Part shown: piece after piece, positions 58,897 to 64,000 of the stretch
Numbering within the stretch: the stretch's first letter is position 1
How the letters are laid out: each line of letters opens with the position of its first letter
From: Micromonospora rhizosphaerae
GTDB lineage: Bacteria > Actinomycetota > Actinomycetes > Mycobacteriales > Micromonosporaceae
Length of the DNA: 64,000 nt
Reading direction: 5' to 3'
NCBI RefSeq assembly: GCF_900091465.1
Contig: NZ_FMHV01000002.1
Coordinates: 3,720,001-3,784,000 of the forward strand
Translations under genes and position numbers: made by a program
The notes under the pieces: model-generated
What the model saw: only the letters and a program-made list of their open reading frames with translations
Database searches by the model: none
What the model was told of the DNA's origin: nothing

Positions 58897-60063
58897 ATGC
58901 CGGAAATGAGGGTCAAGGCCGTTATAGCGGCGGTCGCGGTGCTACTCGTAGCGGCCTGTACCGATCAGGGGGGCGAGGCTGTCCGGCCCACCGCCGCGCC
59001 CCGGCTCACCACCCCCGCTCCGGCACCGAGGAACCAGCTCACCGTGGTTGCCGCCGGAGATCTGCTGGTGCACCCGCCGCTCACCGAGCAGGCCGCCGCC
59101 GACGCGCGGCAGGCCGGGCGTAGCGGTCACGACTTCACCCGGGTGCTGGCCGCGGTCCGTCCGTGGGTGAGCGCCGCCGACCTGGCCATCTGCCACATGG
59201 AGACGCCCCTGGCGGAGCCGGAGGGCCCGTTCACCGGATGGCCCACCTTCAGCGTGCCGCCGGCGCTTGCCGACGCTGCCGCCTGGGCCGGCTTCGACAC
59301 CTGCTCCACAGCCTCCAACCACTCACTGGACACGGGCATGGAAGGCATCACCCGTACCCTCGACAACCTGGACCGGGTCGGACTGCGCCACACGGGCACG
59401 GCCCGCAGCGCGGCGGAGGCAGCCCGGCCCAACATCATCGACGTGGCGGGCGTGAAGGTAGCCCAGCTGTCGTACGCGCTGAGTTTCAACGACATTCCGC
59501 TTCCCGCGGGACAGCCATGGGCGGCGAACCTCATCACCCGGGACGCGATCCTTGCGGCGGCCCACCGGGCGCGGGCGGCGGGCGCCGAGATCGTCATCCT
59601 GTCCCTGCACTGGGGGACGGAATACCAGAACGCTCCGAACGACGACCAGCTGGACCTGGCCCGCCAGCTGCTCGCCTCGCCGGACATCGACCTGATCATC
59701 GGCCACCACGTGCACGTGGTACAGCCCTTCGAGAAGATCGGCAGGAAGTGGGTCGCCTACGGCATGGGCAACCTCACCACCCGCTTCGACGACGGCTCCC
59801 CGGAGAACACGCAGGACGCGGTGGTGCCCCAGTTCACCTTCACCCGTACCGCTTCCGGGGCCTGGGAGGTCACCGACGTGACGGTGCTACCGACCTGGAT
59901 GGAGTACCGGCCGGCGGCCCGGGTGGTCGACCTGGCCACCGCCGCCCGGGACCCCGCGTTGCCCGCCGCGCAGCGGGAGCACTACGTGCAGATCGAGAAG
60001 CGGATCAACGGCTACGTGGGCATGCGCGGCGCGCTCGAGGCCGGACTGCGCCAGCTCTCCTGA
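58897..60063 (+). CDS. CapA-family lipoprotein (paralogue of the pgs locus CapA)
   Basis: A 388-residue protein started at the ATG at 58897 (a second ATG is at 58906). The lipoprotein signal is MRVKAVIAAVAVLLVAACT with lipobox VAAC. The CapA fold follows with the same motifs as the protein at 13686: GDLLVHPP, DLAICHMETPL, TASNHSLDTG, ILSLHWGTE and IIGHHVHVVQPFE. No PgsB or PgsC gene is nearby, so it may serve the distant pgs locus or have a separate role. It lies 81 nt after copy 1 of the transglycosylase-like gene. Confidence 0.87.
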   Translation: MPEMRVKAVIAAVAVLLVAACTDQGGEAVRPTAAPRLTTPAPAPRNQLTVVAAGDLLVHPPLTEQAAADARQAGRSGHDFTRVLAAVRPWVSAADLAICHMETPLAEPEGPFTGWPTFSVPPALADAAAWAGFDTCSTASNHSLDTGMEGITRTLDNLDRVGLRHTGTARSAAEAARPNIIDVAGVKVAQLSYALSFNDIPLPAGQPWAANLITRDAILAAAHRARAAGAEIVILSLHWGTEYQNAPNDDQLDLARQLLASPDIDLIIGHHVHVVQPFEKIGRKWVAYGMGNLTTRFDDGSPENTQDAVVPQFTFTRTASGAWEVTDVTVLPTWMEYRPAARVVDLATAARDPALPAAQREHYVQIEKRINGYVGMRGALEAGLRQLS

Positions 60064-60074
60064 GCGATGCCGCA

Positions 60075-61442
60075 TCAGGCGCAGGGCGTGTAGAGGCGGC
60101 GGGTGCCGACGCCGGCGGCGTACGCGACCCGGTCGCTGAACCGGCAGCCGAAGTCGGGCGCGGCAACCGCCTCCGGGTCCGTCACGTCGTCGCCCTCCGG
60201 GCGCCCGCCGGTGCGTACCCATGAAGTCAGGTCGTCCCAGGCGGCGCCGGCTTCGGCCGGGGTGAACTCGCAGTGCTGCGTGGCCCGGATGGCCCGCTGC
60301 ACCACCAGCCGGCTCCGCCCGTGCCACGCCGCGTCCCGGGCGTACGCCTGCTCCATGGAGAACGGCACGAAGAGGTCACCGAGGTCGTGCAGGCTGACCA
60401 CCGGCGCGGTCGGCCGGCCACTGATCCGCGGCACCTCGGTCAGGGTGGGCGACCGGCGCTGCCAGAGATTCTCCGCGGCGACCCGCTGCACCGTGGCGTT
60501 GACGTCGACCGGGCTGTTCGGTGTGTAGCTGGTGAGCAGGTTGGTGGCGAGCTGGCCCGGCTGCTGGGCGGGGGAGTCGCCGCCGTTGGTGGTGCTGATC
60601 GCGAAGAGGAAGTCCTTCCAGATCGCGAAGGAGGCCTCGGCGCCGGGTCGCTCCCCGCCGGAGCGGTTGATGGTGATGGCCCGCAGCTGCTTGCCGCGCT
60701 CGTTGGTGGTGTCCGGCCCGGCGGGCTTCAGCCCGGCCAGGCCCAGCGCCACCTGGATCCGCGGCACCGCGTTGGTCAGGTAGTCGGTGGGCGTCGGGTA
60801 GGCGGGCACCTCGGCGAGCGCCTGCGCGACCAGGTTGTAGTCCAGGAAGAAGTCGAGCAGATCGTGGTCGCCGAGCACCCCGCACAACGGCAGCGCCCCG
60901 TCGTAGTAGCCCGGGTACTGCTCCAGCGACCGGCCAATGATGTAGCCGCCCATCGACACCCCGGCCATCAGGACCCGCTTCGGCTGCTCGACGGTACGAC
61001 CGAAGAGGTCGGCGAGATCCTTGGTGCTGAGCACGCCGGCGCGGATGTCCAAGCCGTTGCGGTAGTAGGACGACGACGCCCAGGCGTAGCCCTGCTCCAG
61101 CATCCGCTCGCGTAGGCCGAACGCCGGCGTTTCCGGCGAGAGCACCGTGGTCTGGCCGCGGTAGCCGTGCGTCCACATCACCAGGTCGCCGTTCCACCGC
61201 GCGGGGACCTCGATGATGTAGCCGGCGTGTTCGTGTACGCCCTGGCGCACGGTGGTCGGGGCGCCGTTCACGGTCAGCGGCGTCAGCGGTGGGTTGTTGA
61301 TGGTGTAGCCGGGCAGCGGCTGGCTGCCGTCGTCGTGGTCGGCGGCGACGGCCGGCGCCGCGCCGGCGAGCCCGACCATGAGGGTCAGGGAAGCGGCGGC
61401 GGCGAGCAGCCGACGGACCAGACGGGTGGTTGAGTTCAGCAT
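60075..61442 (-). CDS. Secreted alpha/beta hydrolase
   Basis: A 455-residue exported protein started at the ATG at 61440-61442, which opens a signal peptide (RLLAAAASLTLMVGLAGAAPAVA). The alpha/beta-hydrolase features are the nucleophile elbow VLMAGVSMGGYIIGRS, an acid in LHDLGDLFVPFSM and a His in IRATQHCEFTPAE. Two Cys residues near the C-terminus may form a disulphide. The family resembles secreted esterase/tannase-like hydrolases, and the substrate is unknown. It converges with the CapA lipoprotein gene, 11 nt between stops. Confidence 0.8.
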   Translation of the reverse strand: MLNSTTRLVRRLLAAAASLTLMVGLAGAAPAVAADHDDGSQPLPGYTINNPPLTPLTVNGAPTTVRQGVHEHAGYIIEVPARWNGDLVMWTHGYRGQTTVLSPETPAFGLRERMLEQGYAWASSSYYRNGLDIRAGVLSTKDLADLFGRTVEQPKRVLMAGVSMGGYIIGRSLEQYPGYYDGALPLCGVLGDHDLLDFFLDYNLVAQALAEVPAYPTPTDYLTNAVPRIQVALGLAGLKPAGPDTTNERGKQLRAITINRSGGERPGAEASFAIWKDFLFAISTTNGGDSPAQQPGQLATNLLTSYTPNSPVDVNATVQRVAAENLWQRRSPTLTEVPRISGRPTAPVVSLHDLGDLFVPFSMEQAYARDAAWHGRSRLVVQRAIRATQHCEFTPAEAGAAWDDLTSWVRTGGRPEGDDVTDPEAVAAPDFGCRFSDRVAYAAGVGTRRLYTPCA

Positions 61443-61603
61443 CGATGCTCCCCCGGGGACGGTGCCGCCCACCGGGGGCGACCAGGCGGGACGGATGCCT
61501 ACCGGCCGGTAGCGCCCTGAAACTAGGCCCGCCGTCAACGGCTGTCAATGACAACCTGACCGAACGGTCAGGCGCATCTGTCCGGTCCGCCCACACTGGT
61601 CGG

Positions 61604-61720
61604 TCAGACCACTCCATGCGCGAGCATCGCCTCCGCCACCCGGCGGAAGCCGCTGATGTTCGCCCCGGCCACGTAGTCGCCGGGCAGCCCGTACTCCTCG
61701 GCGGCGCGAATTGCGGCACC
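61604..61720 (-). pseudogene. gdhA: 3' fragment of NADP-type glutamate dehydrogenase
   Basis: The minus-strand frame ending at 61604 encodes 38 residues: GAAIRAAEEYGLPGDYVAGA then NISGFRRVAEAMLAHGVV. This is the C-terminus of hexameric NADP-dependent glutamate dehydrogenase (typically YVAGANIAGFxKVADAMLAQGVV). Upstream of 61720 the homology stops abruptly and there is no start, so only the tail of the gene is present. It marks a recombination junction next to the duplicated block. Confidence 0.75.
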
Positions 61721-61938
61721 TTGGTGTCTTCCGCCGTCGGGAGGGCGCGGTGTCCCGCAAGTTGAGTGGATCGTGCCGGTCGGCCCGAGCCGCGTGAGTC
61801 GCGTGGGGTCGGTGTCCGGTTTGTGGGTGTGACCGGCGGCATTGTGGGGCCGGAATCGTGGCCGGGCCGGGGTCGTTGAACATGCCCGACGGTCGAGGTA
61901 GCAGGCCCGCCCAACGGGGTTCTGCGAGATGGCCCAGG

Positions 61939-62116
61939 CCGGAATGACGGTGGGCCGCCGGTCGTTACACATGGTCCCGGCGCCGCGAGTGGCAGCCCCG
62001 CCCGGCGGCCGGATCTTTCCCCCGAAGACTTTTTGAGCGCCCGTCCGTGGTGCGTGCGCATCTACCCGGCCCCCTATCGGGTGGGTGTGCCTGACCCCCG
62101 AATTGGAGCTTTGATC
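61939..62116 (+). promoter_or_regulatory. Conserved leader of the transglycosylase-like gene, copy 2
   Basis: Almost identical to 58050-58227, including the short ACCCG/CGGGT hairpin, the T-run and the TTGGAGC ribosome-site region. The DNA upstream of 61939 differs from the first copy, so a promoter within this block would serve both genes alike, while more distal control may differ. Confidence 0.5.
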
Positions 62117-62704
62117 ATGAACACGATGCTGCGTAAGAGCGTGCTCGGTATCGCTGGTCTGGCCTTCACCGGTGGCGTGTTCGCCGGCCCGGCCACCGCC
62201 CACGCCGCCGCGGTGGACGCCAAGCCCGTCGCGGTCGTGCAGGCCGACAAGCCGGGTGTGGACACGGGCAAGCTGATTCCGCATGGTGTGCAGGGCACCC
62301 AGTCCCACATCAAGCTGAACGACGAGCAGATCGGCAACGTCAAGGCGATCATCGCCGCGACGAAGAAGTCCGGCATGGACGAGCGGGCCGCGGTGGTCTC
62401 GATCGCGACCAGCCTGCAGGAGTCGAAGCTGGAGAACCTGGGTCACCTGGGTGACCGCAACGACCACGACTCGCTGGGCCTGTTCCAGCAGCGTCCGTCC
62501 TCGGGTTGGGGCACCCCGAAGCAGATCACCGACCCGCAGTACTCGACCATGGCGTTCCTCAAGGGCCTCAAGCAGGTCGACGGCTGGCACGACATGCCGC
62601 TGACCGAGGCCGCCCAGACGGTGCAGGTGTCGGCCTACCCGCACGCCTACGCCCAGTGGGAGCAGCAGGCCGCCGACCTGGTCGCCCAGCACTGGAACAA
62701 CTGA
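62117..62704 (+). CDS. Secreted transglycosylase-like protein, copy 2
   Basis: A 195-residue paralogue of the protein at 58228. Visible changes are few: MNTM for MNSM at the start, SHIK for SHID before the domain, and AYPHAYAQW for AYPFHYAQW near the end. The catalytic Glu and the GLFQQRPS motif are unchanged, so both copies should be active muralytic enzymes. The near-identity, including silent positions, points to recent duplication or ongoing gene conversion. Confidence 0.85.
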   Translation: MNTMLRKSVLGIAGLAFTGGVFAGPATAHAAAVDAKPVAVVQADKPGVDTGKLIPHGVQGTQSHIKLNDEQIGNVKAIIAATKKSGMDERAAVVSIATSLQESKLENLGHLGDRNDHDSLGLFQQRPSSGWGTPKQITDPQYSTMAFLKGLKQVDGWHDMPLTEAAQTVQVSAYPHAYAQWEQQAADLVAQHWNN

Positions 62705-62718
62705 CACAGAGCACCAAG

Positions 62719-62756
62719 CCGCTGGCCGGCACCCGAACACGGGTGCCGGCCAGCGG
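62719..62756 (+). terminator. Terminator of transglycosylase-like gene, copy 2
   Basis: A perfect 16-bp inverted repeat (CCGCTGGCCGGCACCC at 62719-62734 and its complement at 62741-62756) with a 6-nt loop. It is unrelated to the terminator of copy 1. Confidence 0.75.
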
Positions 62757-62845
62757 CATATCCAAGGCCGGTCGAACGGCGCGCAGAACCAGCGGCCGCC
62801 GCCAACGCGGCGACCATGGAGGAAGGCTGAGCGTAGAGTCGGGCG

Positions 62846-63814
62846 GTGAGTACCGAATCCCTGCCGGCGCAGACCCTCCCACCGGGCGTGGCCCCCGCCG
62901 ACCCGGGCAGCGTGCTGCTGCCCGGCCACGACGTGCCGCTCGGCCGCTACACGACGGTGCGGCGGCTGCTACCGCAGCGGCAGCGCCGGATGGTCGGCGC
63001 CTGGTGCTTCGTCGACCATTTCGGACCGGACGACGTCGCCGAGCGGCCCGGCATGGAGGTGCCGCCGCACCCGCACACCGGTCTCCAGACGGTCACCTGG
63101 CTGCTCGACGGGGAGATCCTGCACCGGGACAGCCTCGGCAACGTGCAGCCGATCCGTCCCGGCCAGCTCAACGTGATGACCTCCGGCCACGGCATCGCCC
63201 ACTCGGAGCGGTCGCCGGTGGAGCATCCGCCGGTGATGCACGGCGTTCAGCTCTGGGTGGCGCTGCCCGATCCGGCGCGGGCGGGCGCGGCGGATTTCGC
63301 GCACCACGCGGAGCTGCCCCGCTGGCGTGACGGTGACCTGGACGTCACCCTGCTGGTCGGCGAGGCCGGCGGCGAGCGGTCTCCGGCCGTGGTGCACACC
63401 CCGCTGGTCGGCGCGCAGCTGGAGGTGCGCGGCCCGGTGCCGGTCGCGCTGCCGCTGCGCCGCGACTTCGAGTACGGGCTGCTGGCGATGTCGGGCTCCG
63501 CCGAGGTCGACGAGGTGCCGCTCGCCCCGGGCGCGCTGCTCTACCTGGGCGCCGGCCGGGACGCACTGACCCTGCGGGCCGCCCCGGGCAGCCGGCTGCT
63601 GCTGCTCGGCGGCGTGCCCTTCGACGAGCCCCTCGTCATGTGGTGGAACTTCGTCGGCCGCTCGCACGAGGAGATCGCCGCCGCCCGCGAGGACTGGATG
63701 GCCGGCCGCCGGTTCGGGGTGGTGGCCGATGACCCGGCGCCGCCGCTGCCGGCCCCGGCGTTGCCCACCACCCGGCTCAAGGCCCGGGATCGCCGCGGTG
63801 GCACCATCGGCTGA
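62846..63814 (+). CDS. Pirin family protein
   Basis: A 322-residue bicupin. The metal site of the N-terminal cupin is in VDHFGPDDVAERPGMEVPPHPHTGLQTVTWLLDGEILHRDSLG (two His, one more His later), with QLNVMTSGHGIAHSER completing it. VQLWVALPDPARAG and the C-terminal cupin follow (PLAPGALLYLGAG). Pirins include quercetin dioxygenase-like enzymes and redox sensors, and the role here is unknown. The GTG at 62846 has a -10-like TAGAGT 6 nt upstream and no ribosome site, so the gene is probably leaderless. Confidence 0.9.
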   Translation: MSTESLPAQTLPPGVAPADPGSVLLPGHDVPLGRYTTVRRLLPQRQRRMVGAWCFVDHFGPDDVAERPGMEVPPHPHTGLQTVTWLLDGEILHRDSLGNVQPIRPGQLNVMTSGHGIAHSERSPVEHPPVMHGVQLWVALPDPARAGAADFAHHAELPRWRDGDLDVTLLVGEAGGERSPAVVHTPLVGAQLEVRGPVPVALPLRRDFEYGLLAMSGSAEVDEVPLAPGALLYLGAGRDALTLRAAPGSRLLLLGGVPFDEPLVMWWNFVGRSHEEIAAAREDWMAGRRFGVVADDPAPPLPAPALPTTRLKARDRRGGTIG

Positions 63815-63845
63815 ATGGCCGCCGCCGGTACGGGTAGACGTCGCC

Positions 63846-64000
63846 ATGCCCAGAAGTGCGATATCCAGCATCGAGGACAAGAAGCGACTGGTACGCCGGC
63901 TCGCCCGAGACAGCCGGGGCTTCGCCGAGCAGTACGGATTCCGGGTCACCAACAACCCGTCCCAGCTGTTCCAGGTGCTCTACCTGTCGGTTCTGCTCGC
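63846..64000 (+). CDS. N-terminus of an unrecognised protein (cut by window edge)
   Basis: An ATG at 63846 opens a frame that runs off the window after 51 residues. It starts MPRSAISSIEDKKRLVRRL, then LARDSRGFAEQYGFRVTNNPSQLFQVLYLSVLL. The sequence is predicted mostly helical with no signal peptide. I do not recognise the family from this part. Confidence 0.55.
   Translation, partial: MPRSAISSIEDKKRLVRRLARDSRGFAEQYGFRVTNNPSQLFQVLYLSVLL

Larger units (their letters stand above)
61443..62116. other. 674-nt region between the hydrolase and transglycosylase copy 2
   Basis: It holds the hydrolase promoter region, a 3' fragment of a glutamate dehydrogenase gene on the minus strand (61604-61720), a short stretch of unassigned sequence, and from 61826 the second copy of the duplicated leader. 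No intact gene is seen. Confidence 0.55.
61826..62704 (+). repeat. Direct duplication, copy 2 (leader plus transglycosylase-like gene)
   Basis: This is the second copy of the block at 57943-58815, in the same orientation. The offset is 3883 bp for the first conserved stretch and 3889 bp from the leader onward, so a 6-bp length change lies in the differing segment between. Two base changes are visible in the 175 nt before the start codon. Confidence 0.9.

Overview
The window is very GC-rich and densely coded on both strands, with many GTG starts and several apparently leaderless genes. It carries families typical of filamentous actinobacteria: an AfsR-type SARP regulator, a DUF397/XRE-DUF5753 pair, a DUF6230-DUF6114 operon, EccB, and PemK and DUF2267 proteins. 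A Micromonosporaceae-like chromosome (Micromonospora or a relative) is the best guess. This is inference from gene content, since no rRNA or other marker gene is present. I saw no tRNA, rRNA, CRISPR array or prophage.

Layout. 1-4.6 kb: a GNAT enzyme, then a MacB/FtsX-type ABC exporter operon with a 41-residue first gene, divergent from a truncated heavy-metal-associated (HMA) protein. 4.5-6.7 kb: a three-gene operon of exported and membrane proteins (DUF6230, DUF6114, and a third exported protein) behind a palindromic operator. 7.0-7.7 kb: an exported C39-like peptidase with a 10-residue repeat linker, followed by an IS481-type transposase scrap. 8.3-16.8 kb: a leftward poly-gamma-glutamate locus (gamma-glutamyltransferase, CapA/PgsA, a large double-sensor membrane protein, PgsB, PgsC, NlpC/P60 hydrolase). 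17.1-25.9 kb: an AfsR-like regulator, a flavin monooxygenase, CopZ and an unusually long CopA. 26-28.3 kb: an alcohol dehydrogenase and an EamA exporter preceded by what looks like a WhiB7-type promoter, a leaderless 13-residue upstream ORF and an attenuator. 28.4-30.6 kb: an IS607-family element (TnpA plus TnpB). 30.6-35.9 kb: small enzymes, a TetR regulator, an MBL-rhodanese protein and an orphan EccB. 36-42.6 kb: a sugar utilisation locus made of a leftward ABC importer and a divergent rightward dehydrogenase, isomerase and GH63-like hydrolase. 43-50.6 kb: a molybdopterin oxidoreductase, a MocR regulator divergent from an MFS transporter with twin operators, DUF2267, a serpin-like protein, a Nudix hydrolase and a methyltransferase pseudogene. 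50.6-57.5 kb: PemK, an APH-like kinase, a GGDEF protein, the DUF397/XRE pair, an autoregulated LacI protein with a small gene behind it, and a Ser/Thr kinase. 57.9-62.7 kb: a recent direct duplication of a secreted transglycosylase-like gene together with its leader. The copies flank a CapA lipoprotein and a secreted alpha/beta hydrolase, and a 3' fragment of glutamate dehydrogenase sits at the second copy. The window ends with a pirin gene and a gene cut by the edge.

How the genes work together. Copper handling appears to centre on CopZ and CopA. Their divergent promoter shares an unusual operator (CTGTCC, then GGACAGCGGNNGGACAG) with the ABC exporter/HMA promoter 17 kb away, so the two loci may form one regulon. 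Cell-envelope functions recur: poly-gamma-glutamate synthesis and trimming, peptidoglycan hydrolases, and two CapA paralogues. The most promising signals are the shared metal-type operator, the leaderless-uORF attenuator ahead of the EamA exporter, the CopA fusion to an exported His-rich module, the sensor-containing poly-gamma-glutamate operon, and the duplicated transglycosylase with its near-identical leader.
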